A DNA stretch of 20,884 bases from G020353115 sp964640125 (GTDB lineage Bacteria > Bacteroidota > Bacteroidia > Bacteroidales > VadinHA17): the NCBI GenBank assembly GCA_964640125.1, contig CAZXGG010000063.1:1-20884 (forward strand), in the 5' to 3' direction. Numbering within the stretch: position 1 is the first letter of the stretch; every line of letters begins with the position of its first letter. A program made the position numbers and the translations under genes. The notes under the pieces were generated by a model that saw only the letters and a program-made list of their open reading frames with translations, was not told where the DNA came from and searched no databases. This document shows, piece after piece, positions 7,366-15,010 of the stretch.

Positions 7366-7570
7366 TGAGTTATAAGTTGATACGTTATACGTTATGAGTT
7401 GATATGTTTATTAGTTGTCAATCAATAGTTTACATGTTGTGGTTAGAACTATCTTCATTTTTTTAATCTATATTTAAGACTCAAATTTAGAAGTTTCTTA
7501 TAACTTATTAACTCATCAACTTATTAACAATTAACCTATTAACTTTTAACTTATAACTTATAACTTATCC
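7366..7570. repeat. Two inverted AT-rich heptad-like tracts
   Basis: At 7366-7416 the plus strand carries degenerate units like AAGTTGATA, ACGTTAT and GAGTTGA. At 7496-7570 the same kind of unit appears in the opposite orientation (AACTTATTAACTCATCAAC and so on). The tracts are therefore inverted with respect to each other around a 79-bp AT-rich spacer and could form a long imperfect hairpin. They fill the gap between the kinase and nucleotidyltransferase genes. Confidence 0.6.
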
Positions 7571-7583
7571 CAAAGGTGACATA

Positions 7584-7612
7584 GCCATGCCCATGGCAGA
7601 TGCCTACGGCAT
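7584..7612 (-). terminator. Two small hairpins 3' of the kinase-RapZ gene
   Basis: GCCATG-CC-CATGGC (7584-7597) and ATGCC-TAC-GGCAT (7600-7612) are exact inverted repeats with tiny loops, starting 5 bases after the minus-strand stop. They could stabilise the mRNA end or act as a weak terminator. They may instead belong to the short-hairpin family seen at 20.6-20.8 kb, which uses the same TAC loop. Confidence 0.35.
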
Positions 7613-7617
7613 AACTT

Positions 7618-9045
7618 CTACCCTTCTTCCTCATGTATCAATTCAACCCGGAGATCATACCGTTCCTTCAGGTGACTTGCCAGGTTTTCGGCTGCATAGA
7701 TCGATCGGTGTCTTCCGCCAGTACAGCCGAAATTTACAGACAGGTGGGTAAAGTTCCTCTGGATATAATTTTCCACGGTCTGATCAACCAGAGAAGTGGC
7801 ATGCCGCAAAAATTCTTCAACAGCCGGCTCTTTCTGCAGGTAATGGATAACCGGTTCATCCTTTCCGGTAAGTTCCTTAAACTCCTCTAATCTTCCCGGA
7901 TTTGGCAGTGCCCGACAGTCAAACACGAAACCACCGCCATGACCTGAGTTATCCGCAGGAATACCTTTCCGGTAAGAAAAACTTTGTATTGTAACCACCA
8001 GTTCTTTTTTCCGGCTTCCCAGCGTTCGTAATTTTTCTGATTGAGTAAGTTTTTCAAGAGCATCGATCAGGGCAGGCATTTTAAAGGGAAAGTGCACTTT
8101 ATTCAGGAGCTCATTCACATTATCGATAGCATAGGGAATGCTTTGCAGAAAATGTTCTTTTCTCTCATAGAAACCCCGGAAGCCATATGCTCCCAGAGCC
8201 TGCATAATTCGTATGAGGACGTATCCATAGTAATGTTCAATGAATTCCTCCGCATTTCCGGTCAGTTGCTCACCGGCACGATTCATGTAATGGTTCATCA
8301 ATTCGACCCGGACCGGTTCGGGAATATCGGCTTTAGCGTCGTACAGGAGTGATGCGAGGTCATACTGTAAAGCGCCCTTTCTTCCTCCCTGATAATCTAT
8401 AAAATAAGGTTTCCCTTCACAGAGCATGACGTTTCGTGACTGAAAATCCCGGTATAAAAAGAAATCATTCCATGCCTGGAGCAGGTAATTGGAGAACCGG
8501 TCAAAATCGTCTTCAAGTTTTTGTTCATCAAACGGGATATGAGCCAGTTTCAGGAAATAGTACTTGAAATAGTGCATATCCCAGAGCATGGATTGTTTAT
8601 CAAAACTCGATCTGGGATAGCACACACCATAATCAATTCCTGCACCACCCTCAACCTGGAATCGCACCAATTCTTCCAGTACCTGTTTGTAAATCGGAAC
8701 CACTTTTTCAGGAAATTCTTCTCCGCGCCGGGACTCAGTCAGGAACGAATAGAGCGTGATGTCACCCAGATCCTGTTCAAGGTACATGTCCATCATCTCA
8801 TTCACAGCATAAATCTCGGGAACGGGCAGGTCCACCGACTGGAAAAAATCGGAGAAACTTAAGAATGCTCTGTTCTCATTCTTGTCTGGATTGTATACTC
8901 CGATGGCACTCTTGCTCTTTCCGATAATTCTGAAATATTCTCTGTTTGAACCGGACAGGGGAAGCGGGTTGAAATCCCGAACCGTCTCACCTGCCCAATC
9001 CTCAAATAATTTTATGATTGAATTCTCTTTTCTGCTACGTACCAA
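7618..9045 (-). CDS. AmgK-like sugar kinase fused to RapZ C-terminal domain
   Basis: This is a 475-residue two-domain protein. Residues about 10-320 are an aminoglycoside-phosphotransferase fold like AmgK, the anomeric kinase that makes MurNAc-1-P or GlcNAc-1-P. The Brenner motif is YRDFQSRNVML (198-208) with Asp200 and Asn205, and the metal Asp217 lies in FIDYQGG. The usual first His is Tyr here. Residues about 348-472 are the C-terminal domain of RapZ (FDCRALPNP 375-383, GCTGGRHRSIYAAE 440-453). In E. coli this domain binds glucosamine-6-phosphate; the N-terminal kinase-like part of RapZ is absent. Together with the MurU-like gene downstream it would salvage MurNAc into UDP-MurNAc. A stop codon lies seven codons upstream and no ATG fits, so the start is TTG at 9043-9045. 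Such fusions are known in Bacteroidota. Control of the kinase by GlcN6P is an inference. Confidence 0.85.
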   Translation of the reverse strand: MVRSRKENSIIKLFEDWAGETVRDFNPLPLSGSNREYFRIIGKSKSAIGVYNPDKNENRAFLSFSDFFQSVDLPVPEIYAVNEMMDMYLEQDLGDITLYSFLTESRRGEEFPEKVVPIYKQVLEELVRFQVEGGAGIDYGVCYPRSSFDKQSMLWDMHYFKYYFLKLAHIPFDEQKLEDDFDRFSNYLLQAWNDFFLYRDFQSRNVMLCEGKPYFIDYQGGRKGALQYDLASLLYDAKADIPEPVRVELMNHYMNRAGEQLTGNAEEFIEHYYGYVLIRIMQALGAYGFRGFYERKEHFLQSIPYAIDNVNELLNKVHFPFKMPALIDALEKLTQSEKLRTLGSRKKELVVTIQSFSYRKGIPADNSGHGGGFVFDCRALPNPGRLEEFKELTGKDEPVIHYLQKEPAVEEFLRHATSLVDQTVENYIQRNFTHLSVNFGCTGGRHRSIYAAENLASHLKERYDLRVELIHEEEG

Positions 9046-9086
9046 GTTGATCGTTCTTATGGATGACTAATGTTGTTTCAATTGAA

Positions 9087-9126
9087 GCTCCTCGCCGCAA
9101 GCAGCGGGGAATGCGCTCGCAGGATT
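9087..9126. repeat. REP-like hairpin in the divergent intergenic region
   Basis: TCGCCGC (9092-9098) and GCGGGGA (9104-9110) pair at six of seven positions across a five-base loop. A CGCTCGCAGGATT tail follows. The GC-rich block stands out in AT-rich surroundings and looks like a dispersed palindromic element. It lies between the divergent kinase and murQ genes. Confidence 0.4.
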
Positions 9127-9267
9127 CAAAAGATCACTATCAAATCGTTACTTTCGAACCATGATATAGCAAAAAATCGATCAGATTACCGGTAAATTTG
9201 ATGAAATAAATTCAAATTATCAAAAGCAGGAGTCGATTATTTTGAAGACCATTGCCTTAAAATTTCT

Positions 9268-9275
9268 TATTTTTG
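9268..9275 (+). promoter_or_regulatory. Candidate Bacteroidota -7 box for the murQ operon
   Basis: TATTTTTG fits the Bacteroidota -7 consensus TAnnTTTG exactly and lies 32 bases before the murQ ATG, which would give a short leader of about 25 bases. TTG triplets occur upstream at 9242-9244 and 9252-9254, but neither is at the ideal -33 spacing. The call rests mainly on the -7 box and its position. Confidence 0.4.
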
Positions 9276-9307
9276 CCATTCACAGGATATAACCATAAAA
9301 GAATCAC

Positions 9308-10141
9308 ATGCCTGATATGAGCATAACGGAATCACCATCTTTTTTTAATGACCTTGAGAAAATGACGGTCAGAGAGCTCCTTGAAAACATTAACAAAGAG
9401 GATCAGACGGTATATTCAGCAGTCAGGGAAGTCATTCCCCAGATTGAGATCCTGGTGGATCAGATCATTATAAGAATGAGGAAAGGGGGCCGGATATTCT
9501 ATATCGGAGCCGGAACCAGTGGCCGATTGGGAATACTTGACGCTTCAGAAATCCCACCCACCTTCGGAGTTCCCTACAACCTGGTGATCGGACTGATTGC
9601 CGGCGGTGATGTTGCCATCCGGAAAGCGGTTGAGTCGGCTGAAGACAATTATGACCAGGCATGGAAAGACCTGCAGGCATACAGCATCAATCCGGGGGAT
9701 GTGGTGGTTGGTATCGCTGCATCCGGGAGAACTCCATATGTTATCGGTGGAGTTCGAAAGGCACGCCAGGAAGGGATACTGACAGCTTGTATCACCTGTA
9801 ACCGGGATAGTGAAGTGGCGAAGGAGGTGGATATCCCCATCGAGGCAATTGTCGGTCCGGAATTTGTTACCGGCAGCACCCGAATGAAATCCGGCACGGC
9901 TCAGAAACTAATCCTGAATATGATCACAACCTCCACCATGATAAAACTGGGTCACGTTAAGGGGAACAAGATGGTAGATATGCAGCTTACCAATCAGAAA
10001 TTGATCGAGCGTGGCACAAGAATGATCATGGATGAACTGGGGTACGATACTGATGCGGCAAAAGAATTACTGCTGAAACATGGTTCGGTCAGAAATGTAA
10101 TCCGTTTCTACAGAATAAGAAAGAAGAAAGGCAATTCTTAA
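9308..10141 (+). CDS. murQ: N-acetylmuramic acid 6-phosphate etherase
   Basis: MurQ cleaves the lactyl ether of MurNAc-6-phosphate to give GlcNAc-6-phosphate and D-lactate in the cytoplasm. The 277-residue protein is a SIS-domain sugar-phosphate enzyme with the family signature YIGAGTSGRLGILDASEIPP (65-84), FG next. Glu81 and Glu112 sit where the E. coli catalytic glutamates Glu83 and Glu114 are expected. GIAASGRTPYV and STRMKSGTAQK are further family motifs. The length is usual for Bacteroidota MurQ. It opens the plus-strand operon; the next gene starts 3 bp after its stop. A second ATG at 9317 is possible, but the first is equally close to the candidate promoter. No MurNAc 6-kinase (MurK) gene is visible in the window. 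Confidence 0.96.
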   Translation: MPDMSITESPSFFNDLEKMTVRELLENINKEDQTVYSAVREVIPQIEILVDQIIIRMRKGGRIFYIGAGTSGRLGILDASEIPPTFGVPYNLVIGLIAGGDVAIRKAVESAEDNYDQAWKDLQAYSINPGDVVVGIAASGRTPYVIGGVRKARQEGILTACITCNRDSEVAKEVDIPIEAIVGPEFVTGSTRMKSGTAQKLILNMITTSTMIKLGHVKGNKMVDMQLTNQKLIERGTRMIMDELGYDTDAAKELLLKHGSVRNVIRFYRIRKKKGNS

Positions 10142-10144
10142 AAA

Positions 10145-12577
10145 ATGAACAATAGTGTTACGTGTTTCATTCTCAGCCGCGGGATTCCGGAAACCAAAAT
10201 CCTTGAGCATTTCAGGAATAGTGATCCGGTTGACAGGGTATATACCATAACCACAGAACCAGATACCGGCAACCCGGAAAGTGGGATCCTGGTAACCGGG
10301 AAACTCCTGGGCTCAGGGACCATCCACTTAATTGCCGATACAGCACGTACACCGTATGTATTGATATGCCTGACTGATCAACCAGTTGAACTGGGCGAGC
10401 ATGCCATAGAACGGTTTATTACCATTGTGAAGAGCTCGCGGGCAGGAATGGTCTATTCCGATTATTATGAAATAACGAATGAGATCAGATATCCCCATCC
10501 CACCATAGATTACCAGCCTGGAAGTGTTCGTGATGATTTTAATTTTGGTCCGGTCCTTTTCTATCCAGCTCATGTGATCAGGGAAGCTGCAAAACGCTTT
10601 GAGAATGATTTTACATCGGCTGGTTTTTACGATCTCCGCCTGAAAACAGCCGAGCATTATCCCATTATTCGAATTCCCGAATTTCTATACAGTGTAGTGA
10701 TCCCTGATTCAACCGGCAGGAACGAAACGCTGTTTGATTATGTAGATCCCGGGAACAAGGATATCCAGAAAGAGATGGAGGCAGCTTTTACCACTTACCT
10801 GAAAAACATCAATGCCTGCCTTGAAACAGAATTCAGAGACGTTGATCTAAACGAAAAAAGCTTCGGTGTTGAAGCTTCCGTCATCATACCGGTTAAAAAC
10901 CGGGTACGGACAATCGAGGATGCTATTCAATCTGTTCTTAATCAAACCACCGACTTCAGTTTCAACCTGATCGTTGTTGACAATTATTCATCGGACGGTA
11001 CAACGGAAAAAATCAGATCCCTGGCACAAAAAGAGGAAAGGATTATACACTTTATTCCATCCAGGAAAGACCTGGGGATCGGAGGTTGCTGGAATGAAGG
11101 AATAGATCATGAACAATGCGGTAAATTCGCTGTGCAACTGGATAGTGATGATGTTTATGAAAGTGAATCCACCCTGAAGAAGATCATCGAAACCTTTTAC
11201 CGGGAAAAATGTGCCATGGTTATCGGCAGTTATAAAACGACAAACTTTGATTTTGAAATCATACCCCCGGGAATCATCGATCATTCCGAGTGGACTCCGG
11301 AGAACGGCAGAAATAATGCATTACGGATTAATGGATTGGGTGCACCAAGAGCATTTTATACTCCCGTCATCCGGAAGATCAGATTTCCCAATGTCAGTTA
11401 TGGTGAAGACTATGCAGTAGGGCTGTACATCTCACGTAGCTACCCGATAGGGAGAATCTATGAACCCATCTATTTATGCAGGAGATGGGAAGATAATACC
11501 GATGCCACTCTTCCGGTTGATAAACTAAATACCAATAATGAATATAAAGACTGGATCAGAACAGTTGAAATAAAAGCCCGACAACAAATGAAGGAATCAA
11601 AAAAGAGAAAAAAACAGGGATTTTCCGGATGGCTCCTGATAATCCTGCTGGTTTCAATCCTGGTTTGTAACCGTTGCATCACCTATACAACCTGGCAAAA
11701 GCATAAGGCGGATTACGGATCACTGAAAATCGAAGAAAAAGAGATGAAGGAAATGGCCGTTTACAATCCATTGCACGACGAGACTGATCTGGTTCTATAC
11801 CATTCAAAGGATAAACAAATTTGCACTGCCATTTTGAAAAAAGCTACTAAACAGGGTCTTTCGGATAAGCCCCTCAATGAAATAGTAATCGATGTTGCCA
11901 TGAGCTTTCTTGGTACGGAGTATGTCGGACATACGCTGGAAACTGGCGGAGAAGAAAAACTGGTAATTAATTTGAGGGGACTGGATTGTACAACATTCCT
12001 TGAGAATGTTGTTGTTCTGTCCAGGCTTATCAAACAGAAGAAAACCGCTTTTGAGGAGTATGCCCGTGAGTTGATAACAATTCGCTACAGGGGCGGAAAA
12101 CTCGATAAATATCCCTCCCGGTTGCACTATTTTTCCGACTGGCTTTACAACAACGGAAAGAAAGGTATTGTAACCGATATTACCAGGGAGGTGGGTGGCC
12201 AACCTTACACTAAAAAAATCAATTTCATGACCCAAAACAGGGATAATTACAGACAATTGGGCAGCGATGAATTTTTTGGCGAAATGAAGAGGATTGAACA
12301 GGAACTGGCATCGTACGATTTTTTTTATGTCCCTCAGGCGGAAGTGGAGAAGATTGAAGATAAGGTTCAGAACGGAGACTTGATTGCCATTACTTCAACG
12401 GTTGACGGACTGGATATTGCCCATGTAACCATTGCACTTCATCAAAACAACAGGTTGCACATTATTCATGCTTCAAGTTCTCTGGATAAGGTGGTGATTT
12501 CCGAAGATCCCCTTGCTGAATACCTGAAAAAAAATAAATCACAAGATGGTATTATGATCGGCAGGTTGGTGGAATAA
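10145..12577 (+). CDS. GT2 glycosyltransferase fused to NlpC/P60-like (DUF1460) amidase
   Basis: The protein has 810 residues. Residues 1-230 look like a degenerate GT-A domain (ARTPYVLICLTDQP). Residues about 240-480 are a GT2 domain with SVIIPVKNR, VVDNYSSDG, the metal motif DSDD (333-336), GED (Glu421) and CRRWEDNT. A hydrophobic segment at 497-513 (WLLIILLVSILVCNRC) is preceded by a Lys/Arg-rich patch. Residues about 540-810 are the N-acetylmuramoyl-L-alanine-amidase-like DUF1460 domain, with Cys615 (LDCTTF) and His760 (IAHV). The predicted topology is GT2 in the cytoplasm, one membrane pass, and amidase in the periplasm. Residues 482 on (MKESKKRKKQGF...) look exactly like the start of a stand-alone exported amidase, so two genes may have been joined here. 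The A-rich runs at 11600-11615 could hide a sequencing frameshift. The next gene follows after 40 bp. Confidence 0.85.
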   Translation: MNNSVTCFILSRGIPETKILEHFRNSDPVDRVYTITTEPDTGNPESGILVTGKLLGSGTIHLIADTARTPYVLICLTDQPVELGEHAIERFITIVKSSRAGMVYSDYYEITNEIRYPHPTIDYQPGSVRDDFNFGPVLFYPAHVIREAAKRFENDFTSAGFYDLRLKTAEHYPIIRIPEFLYSVVIPDSTGRNETLFDYVDPGNKDIQKEMEAAFTTYLKNINACLETEFRDVDLNEKSFGVEASVIIPVKNRVRTIEDAIQSVLNQTTDFSFNLIVVDNYSSDGTTEKIRSLAQKEERIIHFIPSRKDLGIGGCWNEGIDHEQCGKFAVQLDSDDVYESESTLKKIIETFYREKCAMVIGSYKTTNFDFEIIPPGIIDHSEWTPENGRNNALRINGLGAPRAFYTPVIRKIRFPNVSYGEDYAVGLYISRSYPIGRIYEPIYLCRRWEDNTDATLPVDKLNTNNEYKDWIRTVEIKARQQMKESKKRKKQGFSGWLLIILLVSILVCNRCITYTTWQKHKADYGSLKIEEKEMKEMAVYNPLHDETDLVLYHSKDKQICTAILKKATKQGLSDKPLNEIVIDVAMSFLGTEYVGHTLETGGEEKLVINLRGLDCTTFLENVVVLSRLIKQKKTAFEEYARELITIRYRGGKLDKYPSRLHYFSDWLYNNGKKGIVTDITREVGGQPYTKKINFMTQNRDNYRQLGSDEFFGEMKRIEQELASYDFFYVPQAEVEKIEDKVQNGDLIAITSTVDGLDIAHVTIALHQNNRLHIIHASSSLDKVVISEDPLAEYLKKNKSQDGIMIGRLVE

Positions 12578-12617
12578 CCTGTGCTAATCTCTTAACGTAT
12601 TACATCGAACTATATAT

Positions 12618-13643
12618 ATGCCTGTTCCACTTCATGATCCTGAATCTGACAACTCCGAAGGGAAAGTTTATTCTTTTTCTGATAAAGCGGTCAAACTTCT
12701 TTCTGATCAGAAGAAATCCTGGGACCTTCTAAGGATTAATTACGAACTACTGGATCATGTTAAGACCAGGGAATTTCACTTCGATCATTTTACCATAAAC
12801 GTACAATTCAATCCTTCCCGGATAATCTCCTCATCGGCAAGGGTTGACTCAGAATCCATTGCTGCACGAACCTGTTTTCTATGTAGTGAGAACCTGCCCG
12901 AACAACAGGAAAAGCTGGATCTTGACAGGGATTTCATCCTCCTGTGCAATCCCTACCCGATTTTCAGTGAACATTTTACCATTCCGACAAAAGCCCATGT
13001 GCCCCAGGAGATTAAATCGAATTTCCAAAGCCTGTTGTCTCTTTCACAAAAACTGGATGGTCATATCCTCTTTTACAACGGCCCTTACTGTGGAGCATCG
13101 GCTCCTGATCACTTTCATTTTCAAGCAGGGAATAAATCATTCCTGCCGATCGAGAGGGAGCTTAACCCGTTAAAGGATGAAACCGAAGGACCCTGGTTCA
13201 GTAATGAGAAAATCCGGATATGGGGGATTGAAAAATACCCCGGAAGATTCATTTTATTTGAATCCGGCAGCATCCCATCCCTGGTAACCGCGTTCGATAG
13301 TATTTATGAAAGTTTACAGGATATCACGCGGCAAGAACAGGAACCCCTGTTGAATATTCTGTCCGTCTTCGAAAATCAATCCTGGCAAATTATCCTTTTC
13401 CCAAGGAAAAAACACCGGCCTTCCCACTATTATGAAATGGGAGATAAAAAAATGCTGATCAGTCCTGCTTCCGTTGATTTTAGTGGAGTATTCATTCTTC
13501 CCCGGGAAAAAGATTTTATAAAAATTACAGAAAAAGATATTATTGATATCTTTAACCAGACCTCCATCAGTGAAGGGCATTTTCATGACTTGAAGGCAAT
13601 TGTACAGGGGAAATGCTGTGGCGATCCCGGAATACTCATTTAA
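12618..13643 (+). CDS. DUF4922 protein, HIT/GalT-like
   Basis: This 341-residue protein belongs to the DUF4922 family. It has a histidine-triad-type site APDHFHFQAG with His165, His167 and Gln169, the arrangement found in GalT and phosphorylase-type members of the HIT superfamily. The N-terminal half contains a CFLCSENLPEQQ motif and the strands NPYPIFSEHFTIP, which are shared with nucleotide phosphorylases such as Ap4A phosphorylase and GDP-L-galactose phosphorylase. No signal peptide is seen, so it is cytoplasmic. Its place in a peptidoglycan recycling operon suggests it transfers or releases a nucleotide from a recycled sugar nucleotide, but no reaction is established. The gap to the next gene is only 9 bp. 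Confidence 0.82.
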   Translation: MPVPLHDPESDNSEGKVYSFSDKAVKLLSDQKKSWDLLRINYELLDHVKTREFHFDHFTINVQFNPSRIISSSARVDSESIAARTCFLCSENLPEQQEKLDLDRDFILLCNPYPIFSEHFTIPTKAHVPQEIKSNFQSLLSLSQKLDGHILFYNGPYCGASAPDHFHFQAGNKSFLPIERELNPLKDETEGPWFSNEKIRIWGIEKYPGRFILFESGSIPSLVTAFDSIYESLQDITRQEQEPLLNILSVFENQSWQIILFPRKKHRPSHYYEMGDKKMLISPASVDFSGVFILPREKDFIKITEKDIIDIFNQTSISEGHFHDLKAIVQGKCCGDPGILI

Positions 13644-13652
13644 CATAAAACC

Positions 13653-14993
13653 ATGAAGGAACTATCGGTCCAGGTAGGTATCATGCAAGGCAAAGAGATC
13701 TCTTTTGCATTACAGGGGAACTTTACTGCCAGAGGCCATCAAAAACCCTTCTGGGGCAAATTCAGAGCCTGGTATCACGCAGGGTCAATTGAGATTGCCG
13801 GTGAAGGGACCAGTTACCATATCCCGGACGAAATTGAATTCAAACCGTTCGATATCAATATCTCTTTTTTTATTTTACACGGTGTGACAATTGGCATTGA
13901 TTTTCATTGGGAACAGAAAGAAGATCAACGATTCAGAGGTTCGTTAACATTGCGTAAGGATAGTGATTCACTCGTCGTAATTAATACATTGCCTGTCGAA
14001 GATTATCTGCTGAGTGTCATCTCCTCGGAGATGAAAGCAACCAGTTCACTGGAATTTCTAAAGGCTCATTCGATCATTTCCAGAAGCTGGCTTATAGCTC
14101 AACTTAACAGGAAATCAGAAGTACAGATCAGTCCGGGGACCTATATCTCAGAGAAAAAAACGGAGGATGAAATCATCAAATGGTACAGCCGTGAAAATCA
14201 TATTTTATTTGATGTCTGCGCCGATGATCATTGCCAGCGATACCAGGGAATTACCAAAGCAACCACTATAAAAGTTGAAGATGCGGTTAACCAGACCAGA
14301 GGATTGGTATTAATGTATGACAACAAGATTTGTGATACGCGTTTTTCAAAATCCTGCGGTGGAATCAGTGAATCGTTCGAGAATGTATGGGAACCGGTTC
14401 AACATCCCTACCTGACCAATGTGGTTGATTGCGATAGTGAAGTTAAGGGTTTTGATCTTGACCTAACAGAGGAAGCCGCGGCAGAGCGATGGATAAGAAG
14501 TACTCCCCCTGCTTTTTGTAACACGACCGATAAGCAGATCCTGTCTCAGGTCTTGTTGGATTATGATCTGGAAACAACTGACTTTTACCGGTGGAGCGTT
14601 ACTTACAGTCAGGATGAGCTCAGTGAAATCATCAAAAAGAAATCGGGTTTGGATTTCGGGAAGATCATTGACCTGGTACCGGTGAAGAGGGGTTTTTCGG
14701 GCAGGCTGATCAAGCTGAAAATCATAGGTACTGAACGGGAGATGATTATTGGGAAAGAGTTAGAGATCCGGAAGATCCTTGCTCATTCACACCTCTACAG
14801 TGCCGCCTTTGTGGTTGACAAGAAAGAACCTGTCGATGGGATCCCTTCAGGATTTGTACTTACCGGTGCAGGATGGGGGCACGGTGTGGGTCTTTGCCAG
14901 ATCGGTGCAGCCGTTATGGGAAGCAAAGGGTATGGTTATGAAGAGATCCTGATGCATTATTTCCGGGGTGCGAAAATTTCCAGTTATTATTAA
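13653..14993 (+). CDS. SpoIID/LytB domain protein
   Basis: The protein is 446 residues long. The SpoIID domain runs from about residue 105 (NTLPVEDYLLSVISSEMKAT) to 445 (GAGWGHGVGLCQIGAAVMGS, then GYGYEEILMHYF). Glu126 in SSEM corresponds to the catalytic Glu of SpoIID, a lytic transglycosylase that cuts glycan strands lacking stem peptides. The motif DVCADDHCQRYQG and a FSKSCGG segment are typical of the Bacteroidota branch. The product starts MKELSVQVGIMQG with no visible signal peptide. It is either exported by another route, starts further upstream, or acts in the cytoplasm on imported fragments. Together with the amidase and GH3 genes it would strip and cut peptidoglycan. The AmpG-like gene starts 17 bp downstream. 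Confidence 0.88.
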   Translation: MKELSVQVGIMQGKEISFALQGNFTARGHQKPFWGKFRAWYHAGSIEIAGEGTSYHIPDEIEFKPFDINISFFILHGVTIGIDFHWEQKEDQRFRGSLTLRKDSDSLVVINTLPVEDYLLSVISSEMKATSSLEFLKAHSIISRSWLIAQLNRKSEVQISPGTYISEKKTEDEIIKWYSRENHILFDVCADDHCQRYQGITKATTIKVEDAVNQTRGLVLMYDNKICDTRFSKSCGGISESFENVWEPVQHPYLTNVVDCDSEVKGFDLDLTEEAAAERWIRSTPPAFCNTTDKQILSQVLLDYDLETTDFYRWSVTYSQDELSEIIKKKSGLDFGKIIDLVPVKRGFSGRLIKLKIIGTEREMIIGKELEIRKILAHSHLYSAAFVVDKKEPVDGIPSGFVLTGAGWGHGVGLCQIGAAVMGSKGYGYEEILMHYFRGAKISSYY

Positions 14994-15010
14994 AATTTTT
15001 CAATAACAGT

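Noticed and set aside
7363..7570. Possible CRISPR-like array in the AT-rich repeats
   Set aside because: The units are short, degenerate and inverted, with no constant repeat length and no unique spacers.
8041..8862. Plus-strand open frames opposite the kinase-RapZ gene
   Set aside because: The minus-strand gene carries clear kinase motifs across the same bases, and the plus-strand translations look random.
11804..12256. 150-codon minus-strand frame within the GT2-amidase gene
   Set aside because: It is opposite the conserved amidase domain, including its catalytic Cys, and its translation has no recognisable feature.
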